Below, in pieces: positions 1-10,950 of a DNA stretch of 64,000 nt; within the stretch, counting starts at the first letter, position 1, and each line of letters starts with the position of its first letter. This DNA comes from Pseudomonadota bacterium (GTDB taxonomy: Bacteria > Pseudomonadota > Gammaproteobacteria > Pseudomonadales > Pseudohongiellaceae), in assembly GCA_027621405.1 (NCBI GenBank), contig JAQCBT010000012.1, forward strand, positions 49,789 through 113,788. The letters are read 5' to 3'. The notes below the pieces were generated by a model, which saw only the letters and a list, made by a program, of their open reading frames with translations, searched no databases and had not been told where the DNA came from. The translations under genes and the position numbers were made by a program.

Positions 1-1005
1 TGGCAGTGGTGTGAAGACCCCTTTCATCCATTGCCTGACTTCAAGATACATCCTTACTACACCGACTTCAGCACACCCTGTTTCGATGGTGAGCACCAGA
101 TGATACTGGGCGGGTCCTTTATAAGCACCGGAGACGAGGCCAGCATCTGGTCACGCTTTCATTTCCGCCCCCATTTCTTTCAGCACGCCGGATTTCGCGT
201 TGTACAGGATAGTAGCGTTGTTGCGAAAAAGGGAGACAAGTACGACACCGACAGCACTGTTAACCAGTATTTGCTGTTCCATTTCGGTGAACCGGCACAG
301 CAACGAGACGATGAACTATCGGCCAGCTTGGAATTTCCCCAGGTTGCAAACCTGATAACACGTACCGTGGCTCTCACAAATACCTATTCAGGGTCGAAAT
401 CCCAGGTGCTGGATCTCGGTTGCGCGGTCGGGCGAGCCAGCTTCGAATTGGCTCGCAGCTTCGAGCGGGTCGTGGGGCTGGATTACAGCGACGCCTTTAT
501 CAGGGTAGCAGAGACACTTCAGGAGCAGGGAGAGCTGGTCTATCGTCGCTGGGAGACCGGGCGACACTTTACCGATCTCAACGCCAGCATTGACAAGGAT
601 ATCGACCGCAGTCGTATCGATTTCGTGCAGGGGGATGCTGCCAGCCTGTCGGCAGTGCCCTTGCTGCAGGGGAGCAAGGCCTTCGATGCAATATTGCTGA
701 GCAATTTGCTATGTCGGCTGTCCAACCCTGAGCAGTGCCTGCAGCAGTTTGTGCAGTCTCACAAGTTCCTGAAACCCGGGGGCATCCTGGTGATCGCCTC
801 ACCCAATACCTGGATGGAAGAATACACGCCGCAGGAGAAGTTTCTCGATGGCGCCAACAACGAGGGAACCCTTGCTGCCATAGGAAAACAATTGCCAGGT
901 TTCGAGTTGCTCCACCATGAAGACCTGCCCTTCATGATTCGGGAACACCGGCGCAAGTACGAATTCATCATCAGCCAGGTATCGGTCTGGAAGAAACCTG
1001 AGTGA
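1..1005 (+). CDS. ovoA: 5-histidylcysteine sulfoxide synthase / 4-mercaptohistidine N-methyltransferase, C-terminal part (OvoA)
   Basis: The frame is open from the first base, so the gene begins upstream of the window. The visible 334 codons match the C-terminal part of OvoA, which makes ovothiol from histidine and cysteine. The end of the FGE-like sulfoxide synthase domain appears first (FSTPCFDG, GGSFISTGDEAS). A SAM-dependent methyltransferase domain follows, with glycine-rich motif I VLDLGCAVGRAS at about visible residues 136-147. This domain methylates the imidazole nitrogen of 5-mercaptohistidine. A TTG at 31 is in frame but is not a credible start, because the coding match runs through it (WQWCEDPFHPLP). 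Catalytic residues of the iron-dependent N-terminal half lie outside the window. Confidence 0.88.
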   Translation, partial: WQWCEDPFHPLPDFKIHPYYTDFSTPCFDGEHQMILGGSFISTGDEASIWSRFHFRPHFFQHAGFRVVQDSSVVAKKGDKYDTDSTVNQYLLFHFGEPAQQRDDELSASLEFPQVANLITRTVALTNTYSGSKSQVLDLGCAVGRASFELARSFERVVGLDYSDAFIRVAETLQEQGELVYRRWETGRHFTDLNASIDKDIDRSRIDFVQGDAASLSAVPLLQGSKAFDAILLSNLLCRLSNPEQCLQQFVQSHKFLKPGGILVIASPNTWMEEYTPQEKFLDGANNEGTLAAIGKQLPGFELLHHEDLPFMIREHRRKYEFIISQVSVWKKPE

Positions 1006-1045
1006 TGGTGCATTGTGGTGGCCTTGCTATAGGGTGAGGCCGCCG

Positions 1046-1100
1046 AGAAAATAGGGACAGATTTATTTTTTGTAAAAAAATAAATCTGTCCCTATTTTCT
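1046..1100. repeat. REP-like perfect inverted repeat, family A copy 1
   Basis: This is a 26-bp perfect stem (1046-1071 pairs with 1075-1100) around a 3-base loop. The core motif is AATAGGGACAGATTTAT and its complement. A fragment of the right end, CTATTTTCTG, is repeated directly after it to about 1111. Near-identical hairpins lie at 8129-8185 and 32964-33030. All three are intergenic. I see no coding potential. It resembles the REP/MITE-like hairpins that accompany RAYT-type transposases, but no transposase is in the window. Confidence 0.85.
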
Positions 1101-1215
1101 GCCTATTTTCTGGCGGGTTGGGAACCCTGCCTCCCCACAGCCGCGCTCGAAGGCACTTATCAATAGGGTTTTGCACATCACAAAATAATTCCACTACGGA
1201 AATCTGCAATGAGCC

Positions 1216-1249
1216 AAAAAAAAAGCCACTACGTATAGTGGCTTTTTTT
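1216..1249. terminator. Bidirectional rho-independent terminator after tolC
   Basis: AAGCCACTA and TAGTGGCTT form a GC-containing stem around CGTA, with an A-run on one side and a T-run on the other. It lies 17 bases past the tolC stop codon on the minus strand and could also stop plus-strand transcripts arriving from ovoA. Confidence 0.85.
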
Positions 1250-1265
1250 CATCTGGAGATGCGAA

Positions 1266-2663
1266 TTAACCTTCGGCCTGCAGCCAGCGATTCAATTCGA
1301 TTACATCCTGTGGCGTGAGGATTCCAGCAACCTGCTTCAGCACCAGGGTGTCTAGAACGTAGTCGTAGCGGGCATCGGCATACTGGCGCAGCGCGCGGTA
1401 CAGGTTCTGTCTCGCCAGCAACACTTCAACGATGTTACGTGTACCGACTTCGGCGCCGAGCTCCGTTGCATCCATGGCGCTCTGGGCTGAGGCGATTGAC
1501 TGCTGACGCTGGGCAATCACCAGTACGTCGGTATTTACCCGGCGATAGGCGTTGCGAATATTCTGGGTAAGCTGGCGTTTTGTCAGTTCCAGGGATTCCT
1601 GAGCGGCAATGACATTGTACTCCGCCTGACGTCTGCGAGAGCTGATAGCGCCACCGGAATACAGTGGTATGGACAAATTGAGTGCCAGGCTTGTGCGATC
1701 GAACGCACCGCCACCGATCTGAATTCCCGCGTTTACGATAGGGGCCGTCACGTTGTGGTTAAACGCACCCGCAAGATCCACGGTAGGCAAATGGTCAGAT
1801 TTACGAGCACGCAGAGCCTTACGGGAGGCGTCGAGAGTATATTTTGCTGAGGCGATAGCGAGGCTGTTGTCCTCAGCCTGATCTTCCCATTCATTCAAGC
1901 TGCCATCGACCTCAATAATGGGGAAGTTTTCACTCAGCTCATCAATATCGCTGTGTGGCTGTCCAGTGATTGCTTCCAGCGCTTCGAATCGCGATTGCAA
2001 GAAATCCTGCTGCAGAATCGTGGTGTTGCGCGCCAGGTCATAGGCCGCCTGGCTATCGAAGACGTCTGTAATAGCAACCAGCCCAACTTCTTCGCGCTGG
2101 CGGGTTTGTTCCAGCGAGCGTAGCGCGGCCTCTTCTTCCTGAATGTTGGTTTCCAACAGTTCCTGTGCCCTGAGTACGTCGAAGTAAGCAGTAGCTACGC
2201 GCATGATGAGGTCCTGCTCCTGCGCTGCCAGGTTCACGGCTGCGGCACGGTCATTGGCTCGCGCACTCTGGAATCCGTACCAGTTGGCCAGGTTAAAGAT
2301 GCTCTGATTCAGGTTCAGGCCATAGCCGTGGTTGTTCAGGCCATTTGCGTAGCTGTGCTCTTCCTGTACCAGCACGGTGGCGGTCTGTCCTGTTACCGGA
2401 TCAGTTATTTCCCGGAAGATGTCGGATGCCGGGCCACTGGTAATTCGAGACGTGGATCCACCGACGCCGATAGAGGGCAGCAATGACGACCTGCTCTGGA
2501 TCATGTTCTCCCGATTAGCCCGATAACTGGCTTCTGCCTGTTTCAGCACAGGATCGTTGTCCAGCGCCAGTTGCAGTATGGACAGCAGATCCTGGCTATA
2601 AACAGGGCTGCTGCACAGACTGCTGGCCAGGACGATTCCCAATAACTTCTTAACACTTCCCAT
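1266..2663 (-). CDS. tolC: TolC family outer membrane efflux protein
   Basis: A 465-residue outer membrane channel of the TolC/OEP family. It is the exit duct for tripartite drug efflux pumps and type I secretion. A signal peptide covers about residues 1-23 (cleavage after SPVYS). Two OEP repeats follow, beginning LLSILQLALDNDPVLKQAEA, with long heptad-like coiled-coil stretches and a repeated LNLSIPLYSGG/LNQSIFN strand pattern. Its length is normal for the family. The start ATG has AAGG about 9 bases upstream. It is transcribed away from thiC under its own promoter and ends at a strong terminator. No inner-membrane pump or adaptor genes are adjacent, as for E. coli tolC. Confidence 0.9.
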   Translation of the reverse strand: MGSVKKLLGIVLASSLCSSPVYSQDLLSILQLALDNDPVLKQAEASYRANRENMIQSRSSLLPSIGVGGSTSRITSGPASDIFREITDPVTGQTATVLVQEEHSYANGLNNHGYGLNLNQSIFNLANWYGFQSARANDRAAAVNLAAQEQDLIMRVATAYFDVLRAQELLETNIQEEEAALRSLEQTRQREEVGLVAITDVFDSQAAYDLARNTTILQQDFLQSRFEALEAITGQPHSDIDELSENFPIIEVDGSLNEWEDQAEDNSLAIASAKYTLDASRKALRARKSDHLPTVDLAGAFNHNVTAPIVNAGIQIGGGAFDRTSLALNLSIPLYSGGAISSRRRQAEYNVIAAQESLELTKRQLTQNIRNAYRRVNTDVLVIAQRQQSIASAQSAMDATELGAEVGTRNIVEVLLARQNLYRALRQYADARYDYVLDTLVLKQVAGILTPQDVIELNRWLQAEG

Positions 2664-2754
2664 AATTCATGACCTTGTGTCAGAGAGTCCTGAAGACCCT
2701 TCGATGCGGTTTAAAAACAGAGATTCAATAGACGGCGGTGCGGAGAAAGCGGGC

Positions 2755-2783
2755 ATTCTACACAGTGTAACCAAAAGTGACAA
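2755..2783 (-). promoter_or_regulatory. Sigma70-like promoter for tolC
   Basis: Read on the minus strand, TTGTCA and TAGAAT are separated by exactly 17 bases. Each matches the consensus at five of six positions. It lies 92 bases upstream of the tolC start. Confidence 0.6.
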
Positions 2784-2873
2784 TTTACCTTCGGTTCAAT
2801 TCCATTTCTGCTGGGTTCAAACGTTTAGACGAAGCCAGAACCCAAGTGGTTACAGGCTTTGCTCGCGAACCCG

Positions 2874-2902
2874 TTACACAAAGTCCGGCGTTGGGGCATA
2901 AT
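2874..2902 (+). promoter_or_regulatory. Possible sigma70-like promoter for thiC
   Basis: A weak -35 TTACAC and a good -10 CATAAT are separated by 17 bases. This would leave a leader of about 110 bases before thiC. Confidence 0.4.
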
Positions 2903-2924
2903 GGCGAAAACAGGTCAGGATTGA

Positions 2925-4904
<1,980 letters not shown>

Positions 4905-4996
4905 CCGCTTCTTGTATTGCGGATTCAATCGTCACTGGCGCAGGAAAGTCCTGCGCCAGCGTTTCCCCACCTGAAACCTGTCGATCGCAGGCCAGG

Positions 4997-6148
4997 TCAC
5001 CTCTCCATCAAACCACTTTCCAGGTAAGCAGCGAGCGCCTGCAGGCAGGATACGGCTAATTGTCCAGAGCGCACAGCTGACCAACCATGCATCGGGTCCG
5101 GTGTGGCGGTTGTATCCTTGAATGGCATTTCCAGGGTCATGGCAAGACAGCCATGATTGGATGCAGTCTGGGCCGTACTCATGGTCAGGTTAGCCTGACC
5201 GGGTTGCTTGGCGGGATAACCTTCCTTCGTCTGAAAGTCCGGGTTCAGGTCGGCCAGCACAGTGCGGTAAAAATCCAGTTTCGCCTGTTCTGACTCGTTC
5301 CAGTCACTCAGCCCCTCGGTTCCCGCGATGAAACAATAGGGGAGTGACTCGTCGCCATGGACATCCAGCAGGAAGTCCACCCCGGCTTCGGCCATCGCCT
5401 GTTTCACCAGGAACACCTCCGGTGAATACTCCATGCTCGGCTCGGCCCACTCCCGGTTCAGGTTTCTGCCTGCTGCGTTCGTGCGCAGGTGGCCGCGGCT
5501 GCTGCCATCCGGATTCATGTTGGGGACCAGGTGGATATCGCATTGCTCAAGCAAGGCGCGGGTGAGTTCGCTGTCGGTATCGAGCAACTGGTTAATACAA
5601 CCTTCCATCCACCACTCGGCCATGGTCTCACCGGGGTGCTGGCGCGCGATCATCCAGCATTGCTTTTTCTTTGCATTGCTACCATCCGGAGCGGGGACAC
5701 TGAAACAGAGCTTGTCGAAGTCCCGGCCATCCAGGGTCTTGCCCAGGAGCTGCAGGGAGCAGTGCTCGGCAGACTGGGCTCTTGCCACCAGCTTCTCGTG
5801 TTGCGCAATGGGATAGGGAGCGAAGTAGGAAAAATAGACAGCGTCGTGGGCGGGAGTAAAACGGAATTCCAGTACATCCCCTTTTAGTTCTGTATCATGC
5901 CTGAGCCATTGGTCCCTGTCGTAGGAGTAGCAGACGCGATAGTTCCTGAAACCATCCGGGTAGGCTGCCCCGGACGCATTAAGAATGCGGAAACAGCATT
6001 CTGTTCCCCGGGCGCCGGTCAGTCGGAAATAGAACCATTGGTAGAAATCTGACTGGGCATCCAGCCGGATCTTGAGCTGTATATCTGAAGGGTCAGAGGC
6101 GGAGATAACGTCGATATTGCCGGCGTCGAAATTACTGGTGATTTCCAT
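4997..6148 (-). CDS. M14 family zinc carboxypeptidase (cytosolic CCP/Nna1-like subgroup)
   Basis: A 383-residue M14 peptidase. An N-terminal beta-sandwich domain (about 1-130) of the type found in cytosolic carboxypeptidases precedes the catalytic domain. Zinc ligands are visible in RQHPGETMAEW (HxxE, about residues 171-174) and LDVHGDE (third ligand). The C-terminal TLEMPFKD supplies the catalytic glutamate. There is no signal peptide, so it should act in the cytoplasm. Bacterial members are little characterised; their natural substrates are unknown. It is convergent with thiC, with 92 bases between the stops. Confidence 0.85.
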   Translation of the reverse strand: MEITSNFDAGNIDVISASDPSDIQLKIRLDAQSDFYQWFYFRLTGARGTECCFRILNASGAAYPDGFRNYRVCYSYDRDQWLRHDTELKGDVLEFRFTPAHDAVYFSYFAPYPIAQHEKLVARAQSAEHCSLQLLGKTLDGRDFDKLCFSVPAPDGSNAKKKQCWMIARQHPGETMAEWWMEGCINQLLDTDSELTRALLEQCDIHLVPNMNPDGSSRGHLRTNAAGRNLNREWAEPSMEYSPEVFLVKQAMAEAGVDFLLDVHGDESLPYCFIAGTEGLSDWNESEQAKLDFYRTVLADLNPDFQTKEGYPAKQPGQANLTMSTAQTASNHGCLAMTLEMPFKDTTATPDPMHGWSAVRSGQLAVSCLQALAAYLESGLMER

Positions 6149-6358
6149 GTATTTGGTCCGTTATGCATTACTGAGGTGGCCCCAGTTTTCCTTGTTTTCC
6201 CGATGTGTTTCCAAAAAGCATTCTGTTATTATTGCCGCCCCCTTTTTCAGGGGCCATCGACCTTAGGCCCCTGGCCACTGGGGTAACTTCCAGAAAGCTG
6301 CCAACTGGGAGCGATACTGAATTCACCGGCAACCAGCAGAAGAGACAAAGGTATACCC

Positions 6359-7423
6359 ATGTCAGCCATAACTGACAATCTTAATATAGCGTCAAATGAA
6401 CCGTTGATCACTCCTGAACAGCTCAAGCAAGAGCTACCGTTACAGGGTGCGGCAGAAGCAACTGTGCAGGAAGGGCGGGAGACAATTTTCTCCATTCTCG
6501 ATCGTAAGGACCCACGCCTGTTTGTCGTGGTCGGTCCCTGCTCCATTCACGACGTGAATGCGGCAATGGACTATGCCAAACGCCTCAAGGAACTGGCGAC
6601 CAAAGTTAAAGACACGCTGTACATCGTGATGAGGGTTTACTTCGAAAAGCCACGAACCTCTATTGGTTGGAAAGGCCTGATAAACGATCCCTACCTGGAT
6701 GACTCCTTCAAGATTGAAGAGGGATTGCGGATTGGCCGCAAGCTGCTGCTCGACATCGCCGAGCTGGGCTTGCCAGCCTCTACTGAGGCGCTCGACCCCA
6801 TCTCTCCCCAGTATATGCAGGACCTGATTGCCTGGTCCGCTATCGGTGCGCGTACCACGGAATCACAGACCCACCGCGAGATGTCTTCGGGCCTGTCCTC
6901 ACCGGTAGGATTCAAGAACGGTACGGATGGTGGTCTCATGGTTGCAATCAATGCGATGCAATCAGTCTCCAGCCCTCATCGCTTTCTAGGCATCAGCAAT
7001 GACGGCAAGGTGTCCGTAGTGACCACGAAGGGAAATCCCTATGCCCATGTAGTACTTCGCGGCGGCAGCAATGGGCCAAACTATGACTCGGTACATATAG
7101 CCCAATGTGAAGCGGCGCTGGAAAAAGGTGGTGTCAGCAAGAACATCATGATCGACTGTAGCCATGCTAACTCCAGCAAGGATCCGGATGTACAGCCACT
7201 GGTGCTAAAAGATGTGACTCACCAGATTCTGGAAGGTAACAAGTCCATCATCGGGGTCATGCTGGAAAGCCACATCAATCATGGCAACCAACCCATTCCG
7301 GCCGATCTGTCTGAACTCAAATATGGCGTGTCGGTTACAGATGCCTGCATGGACTGGGATACGACCGAAGCCGCAATTCTGGAGATGGCGGAAAAACTGC
7401 GGGATATCTTGCCGCAGCGCTAA
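6359..7423 (+). CDS. aroG: 3-deoxy-7-phosphoheptulonate synthase, class I (AroG/F/H type)
   Basis: A 354-residue DAHP synthase. It condenses phosphoenolpyruvate with erythrose 4-phosphate in the first step of the shikimate pathway. PEP- and metal-binding signatures are visible: VVVGPCSIHD, EKPRTSIGWKGLINDP, IMIDCSHANS and the C-terminal DACMDWDTTE. Its length is normal for the type I alpha family. The start has an AAGG-containing site (AGACAAAGG) 7-8 bases upstream. Which aromatic amino acid inhibits it cannot be told from sequence, so the symbol aroG is by similarity only. It is convergent with the DUF924 gene. Confidence 0.92.
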   Translation: MSAITDNLNIASNEPLITPEQLKQELPLQGAAEATVQEGRETIFSILDRKDPRLFVVVGPCSIHDVNAAMDYAKRLKELATKVKDTLYIVMRVYFEKPRTSIGWKGLINDPYLDDSFKIEEGLRIGRKLLLDIAELGLPASTEALDPISPQYMQDLIAWSAIGARTTESQTHREMSSGLSSPVGFKNGTDGGLMVAINAMQSVSSPHRFLGISNDGKVSVVTTKGNPYAHVVLRGGSNGPNYDSVHIAQCEAALEKGGVSKNIMIDCSHANSSKDPDVQPLVLKDVTHQILEGNKSIIGVMLESHINHGNQPIPADLSELKYGVSVTDACMDWDTTEAAILEMAEKLRDILPQR

Positions 7424-7451
7424 CAGCTGCCAGTAGTGCCAGCCCGGTTCG

Positions 7452-8003
7452 TCAGAACGATGAGCCGGGCTGCGCCAGAAATTCGATTTCTTCCGCGGTA
7501 GACTCGCGACCCAGAATTTTATTGCGATGGGGATAACGACCGAAGCGATCGATAATCTCTTTATGCTTCACCTCGAAGTTATAGTTATCTTCCAGGCCTT
7601 CCTCGTCAAACAAATACAAAGCGATCTCGTGTATCTCGGCTGATTCGCTGTGCATGAACGGCATGTACAGGAATGCTTTTTGCGTGGCATTCAGCTCCGC
7701 ATCCAGTTTCCGCCGTACCGCCTCCTGTGCCAGTACCAGCGCAAGGGTGTCGGAAGCGAATGCTCCGGGTGTGTCCCGGTACATATTGCGGGAGAACTGG
7801 TCGAGAACAATGATCTCCGCCAATGCATCCAGGGGATGCTCGCGCCAGGTATAGAGCAATCCCTGGTTGGCACGGGCATGGACTTCGCCAAAACGATCCC
7901 TGATCAGCTGATCGAATTCCAGGTCTTTCTTGAATCGTTGTTTGGGTTCGATTTCCTCGAACCAGAACTTTATGACTTCGCAGGCTGACACGGGTAGCAC
8001 CAT
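7452..8003 (-). CDS. DUF924 family protein
   Basis: A 183-residue soluble protein of the DUF924 family. Family hallmarks are visible: VIKFWFEE near the N-terminus, LDQFSRNMYRDTPGAFASD in the middle, and the C-terminal FGRYPHRNKILGRESTAEE. These proteins are all-alpha, TPR-like and of unknown function. It stands alone. Its stop lies 28 bases from the aroG stop, and a GC-rich inverted repeat (AGCCCGG/CCGGGCT, about 7441-7471) sits over the junction. Confidence 0.9.
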   Translation of the reverse strand: MVLPVSACEVIKFWFEEIEPKQRFKKDLEFDQLIRDRFGEVHARANQGLLYTWREHPLDALAEIIVLDQFSRNMYRDTPGAFASDTLALVLAQEAVRRKLDAELNATQKAFLYMPFMHSESAEIHEIALYLFDEEGLEDNYNFEVKHKEIIDRFGRYPHRNKILGRESTAEEIEFLAQPGSSF

Positions 8004-8128
8004 TATTATTTTTCCTGAGGTTTTCTACTTATCGACAGTTTGTGCGTTCTTTTTGACCCTTTGATGAACCAGAATTGTAAATGGCAGGCGTAAAAAGCAC
8101 TAATCAGACTTTAGTCAAGCTTGCGAGC

Positions 8129-8185
8129 GAGAAAATAGGGACAGATTTATTTTTTATTAAAAAATAAATCTGTCCCTATTTTCTC
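8129..8185. repeat. REP-like perfect inverted repeat, family A copy 2
   Basis: A 27-bp perfect stem (8129-8155 with 8159-8185) around an ATT loop. It has the same AATAGGGACAGATTTAT core as the copies near 1046 and 32964. It lies in the gap upstream of the DUF924 gene and beyond the GST terminator. Confidence 0.88.
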
Positions 8186-8224
8186 CACCCTGCAGATGAG
8201 CACAACACACCGTGATGAACCATT

Positions 8225-8248
8225 AAAAAAGGGCTCCGAAGAGCCCTT
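8225..8248 (-). terminator. Rho-independent terminator of the GST gene
   Basis: Read on the minus strand, AAGGGCTC-TTCG-GAGCCCTT is followed by a T-run. It lies just past the GST stop codon. Confidence 0.85.
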
Positions 8249-8269
8249 GGTGCCGACGCGCCCTGTGGG

Positions 8270-8929
8270 TCAGGCGGTACTGGCGTAGGCGATTGAGAGG
8301 GGTTCCTTCTCCCTGCGACCGAGGGTTATCCATTTCTGCACAAAGGGATTATCCAGTAGAGTCTGCAGATAGGTATTGGCTTCCTTGCTGATCTCGGCGC
8401 CATAGGCTTCAAAAGAAACGGCTACCGGAGCGAACATGCAATCAGCAATTGAGAAGCGACCGAACATGTAGTTACCGTTTTCACCATAACGCCTGCGCGT
8501 GCAACTCCAGATTGCGTCGATGCGGGCGATCTCATCCGCCAGGGCCTCTGATGGAATGAGGCGATAGGAAGCCTTACAGTTCATGGGCCAGTCCTGTTTC
8601 AGATTGGGGAACTCTGAGTGGACCTCGGCGCTCACTGACCGCGCCGCCGACTTGCGCTTGGGATTGGCGGGCCAGCCGCTGCCGCCCAGGAACTCCTCGT
8701 TGATGTACTCACAGATCGAAAGCGAGTCCCATACAGTCACCTCCCTGTGTAGCAGCACCGGCACTTTCAATGACGGTGAATAGGGGCCAAGCTTCTCTGC
8801 GGTGTTATCCTGGTACAGAGCAATCTGAATCTCTTCGAAGTCGATATCGAACATCTTCAGAAGCAACCATGGGCACATAGACCAGGAAGAGTAATTCTTG
8901 TTGCCGATTACAAGTCTCACATCTTTCAT
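8270..8929 (-). CDS. Glutathione S-transferase family protein
   Basis: A 219-residue cytosolic GST. The thioredoxin-fold N-terminal domain begins KDVRLVIGNKNYSSWSMCPW, with the likely active-site serines in NYSSWS. A conserved cis-Pro region (LKVPVL) and a glutathione-contacting DSLSICEYI follow, then an alpha-helical C-terminal domain. I chose the start at 8929 because GGAGA lies about 9 bases upstream. An in-frame ATG at 8944 would add five residues but has no such site. The actual substrate is unknown. Confidence 0.88.
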   Translation of the reverse strand: MKDVRLVIGNKNYSSWSMCPWLLLKMFDIDFEEIQIALYQDNTAEKLGPYSPSLKVPVLLHREVTVWDSLSICEYINEEFLGGSGWPANPKRKSAARSVSAEVHSEFPNLKQDWPMNCKASYRLIPSEALADEIARIDAIWSCTRRRYGENGNYMFGRFSIADCMFAPVAVSFEAYGAEISKEANTYLQTLLDNPFVQKWITLGRREKEPLSIAYASTA

Positions 8930-8960
8930 TGATGATCTCCGCATACAATAAGTCTAAGGG

Positions 8961-9728
8961 TTATTGACCCTGGGTCAGCATTTGTTTGCTGGTATCTACC
9001 AGTCGCACGATGACCCTGCGATCGAAGAAATCTGTTTCAAAACTCTGGCTGGAATGCAGCGGTCTGGTTTCACCGTAAGCGACCGTGGTGATCTCGGAGT
9101 TCTCTACACCGAGACGACCGATAAATTCTTTTACTGACGCCGTTCGCTCTCGTGACAGGGCAAGATTGCGTGTCGCGTTGCCGTTACGATCCGCATAGCC
9201 AGTAATTTCAAGTGCGCTGGTGGGTAGCTGTTTGGCGAGATTTACCAGGCTCTGCAACTGTTCTTCGTAGTGATCCTCTATCACGCTGGAACCGGAACGG
9301 AAGTGCACAGAGATCGCGGTATTGTCGAAGAGGGTATTGTTATTGCCACCATCGAGGAAAGCGGGCAACACCCGGGGTGAATTCTTCAATTGTTGCAGCT
9401 CATCGACGGCGCGTTGTCTCTCCCTGTCAAGCGTGGCGGCCTGGCGCTGCAGGCTTTCCGTTTGATTCTGCATGGCTACCCATTCTTGCTGCATTTCCGA
9501 GTAGTCTTTGCGAGTGACCCAGCCATCACCGAGGAACGCCCCGATAGCGGCGCCGATGATTGCGCCGGGAGGTCCACCGGCAGCCGCGCCAATCGCGGCA
9601 CCACTTAGAAAGCCGGTTGTCTCTTCCTGGCTGATGCCAGAGTCGTTGTAGTTTGCGGGGCGCACATCGGCAGCAGCCGTGGCAGAAAATACAAGAGCAG
9701 CGGAGAAAATTCCGATTTGTTTGATCAT
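8961..9728 (-). CDS. pdsO: Sortase-system-associated OmpA-like protein PdsO
   Basis: A 255-residue envelope protein. A signal peptide covers about 1-20 (MIKQIGIFSAALVFSATAAA). A glycine-zipper segment (about 37-67, GAAIGAAAGG, GAIIGAAIGAFLGD) is followed by a coiled-coil stretch rich in Q/E/R (about 75-115). A C-terminal OmpA peptidoglycan-binding domain carries ITGYADRNGNATRNLALSRER. This architecture and the divergent pdsR-pdsS pair match the proteobacterial dedicated sortase system. The start at 9728 has AAGGA 8-9 bases upstream and begins the signal peptide; an upstream ATG at 9776 is less likely. No sortase or sortase target is encoded beside it. Confidence 0.82.
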   Translation of the reverse strand: MIKQIGIFSAALVFSATAAADVRPANYNDSGISQEETTGFLSGAAIGAAAGGPPGAIIGAAIGAFLGDGWVTRKDYSEMQQEWVAMQNQTESLQRQAATLDRERQRAVDELQQLKNSPRVLPAFLDGGNNNTLFDNTAISVHFRSGSSVIEDHYEEQLQSLVNLAKQLPTSALEITGYADRNGNATRNLALSRERTASVKEFIGRLGVENSEITTVAYGETRPLHSSQSFETDFFDRRVIVRLVDTSKQMLTQGQ

Positions 9729-10175
9729 CTTTGGGGGTCCTTGCATGCGTGTGTGCTGGTGTTGTTGAGAGTTCAATTGGAGTTAAAAGTCCCGGGGACA
9801 GTTTCCGACGGTTTCGTGTCTAAGCTCTTGGTGCTTACCAAGTACCGCTTCCATTTCGTTAACACTGCCGGCGGGCTCGCGAGGCGGGCCTACCGCTGTG
9901 ATTGTTATTAAACACGAGCTTTCTTGCCGCCGCGGGGAGGCATTAGGGCCATGTACTGATTAAATATGGCAGAATCATGGCAATGGCCCGCGCAATAGAA
10001 CCAAATCTCTGTTTCACCAGACAAATAGGGTATAGTTCGCGTAACTTACTGATACCGAATGAAAAGTCCAAAACCGTGGAATACACAGAAACCGTGATTT
10101 TTGGAGTGTGGCGATGAGGCTGGATTTATCAGCGAATCTACAGGCAACAAATCAACATTCAGAGAATTAGCAGGA
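9729..10175. other. Divergent intergenic region pdsO/pdsR
   Basis: 447 bases without a convincing gene. It contains a short perfect palindrome (CTTGGTGCTTACCAAG, 9827-9842), a possible -10 TATAGT at 10031-10036 without a good -35, and a direct repeat of AAACCGTG at about 10071 and 10089. Control of both operons presumably lies here, but no operator can be named. Confidence 0.5.
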
Positions 10176-10883
10176 ATGAGCAGACGCATAGCGATAGTGG
10201 AAGACGAGGCCGCCATTCGGGAGAATTACGCCGACGTGCTGCGCAAGCAGGGGTACGAGGTGCAGACCTACGCCAATCGGCAGGATGCCATGTCGGCATT
10301 CGATATCCGGCTTCCGAACCTGGCGATCATCGATATTGGCCTAGAAAACGAGATCGACGGTGGCTTCACCCTCTGCCAATCCTTGCGTTCCCTGTCGGAC
10401 ACCTTGCCAATCATTTTCCTCACGGCGCGTGATAATGATTTCGATACCGTCAGCGGCCTCCGCATGGGCGCCGATGACTATCTGACGAAGGACATCAGCC
10501 TGCCACACCTCACTGCCCGCATCGCCGCTCTGTTTCGACGTCTTGATGTGATCGATCAACCACCGTCTCCGGAAAATCTCCTGCAGAGAGGCAAGCTGTC
10601 ACTGGATATCGGGCGGCTTACTATACAGTGGGATGGACATGCCGTGCCGCTGACAGTCACCGAGTTCTGGATGGTGCACGCACTTGCCAAGTACCCGGGT
10701 CATGTTAAGAGTCGGCAGATATTAATGCAGGAATCAAAGATATTTGTCGATGGCAGTACCATCACTTCTCACATCAAGCGCATTCGCAAGAAGTTTATGC
10801 AGGTGGATGAGGCGTTTGATTGCATCGAGACTGTTTACGGCATGGGTTATCGCTGGAATGTGGAAGCCCCTGTAGTTAACTAG
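10176..10883 (+). CDS. pdsR: Response regulator PdsR of the proteobacterial dedicated sortase system
   Basis: A 235-residue OmpR-type response regulator. The receiver domain (about 1-120) has the acidic pair in IVEDEA, the phospho-acceptor Asp in LAIIDIGL and the conserved Lys in YLTKDI. A winged-helix DNA-binding domain fills about 140-235 (LTVTEFWMVHALAKYPG; ETVYGMGYRW). The start at 10176 gives the normal N-terminus (SRRIAIVEDEA); the open frame extends 25 codons further but that part is not receiver-like. It is followed 67 bases later by its histidine kinase gene. Output genes are not known from sequence. Confidence 0.85.
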   Translation: MSRRIAIVEDEAAIRENYADVLRKQGYEVQTYANRQDAMSAFDIRLPNLAIIDIGLENEIDGGFTLCQSLRSLSDTLPIIFLTARDNDFDTVSGLRMGADDYLTKDISLPHLTARIAALFRRLDVIDQPPSPENLLQRGKLSLDIGRLTIQWDGHAVPLTVTEFWMVHALAKYPGHVKSRQILMQESKIFVDGSTITSHIKRIRKKFMQVDEAFDCIETVYGMGYRWNVEAPVVN

Positions 10884-10950
10884 AAGCCTCTTTAGTCAGG
10901 CTGCAGTTGGAAAGTATAAAAATCGAAATACACAACGCGAACACTATTCC

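Noticed and set aside
7441..7471. GC-rich inverted repeat at the aroG/DUF924 junction as a terminator
   Set aside because: The stem AGCCCGG/CCGGGCT is real, but no T-run follows on either strand and it overlaps the DUF924 coding end.
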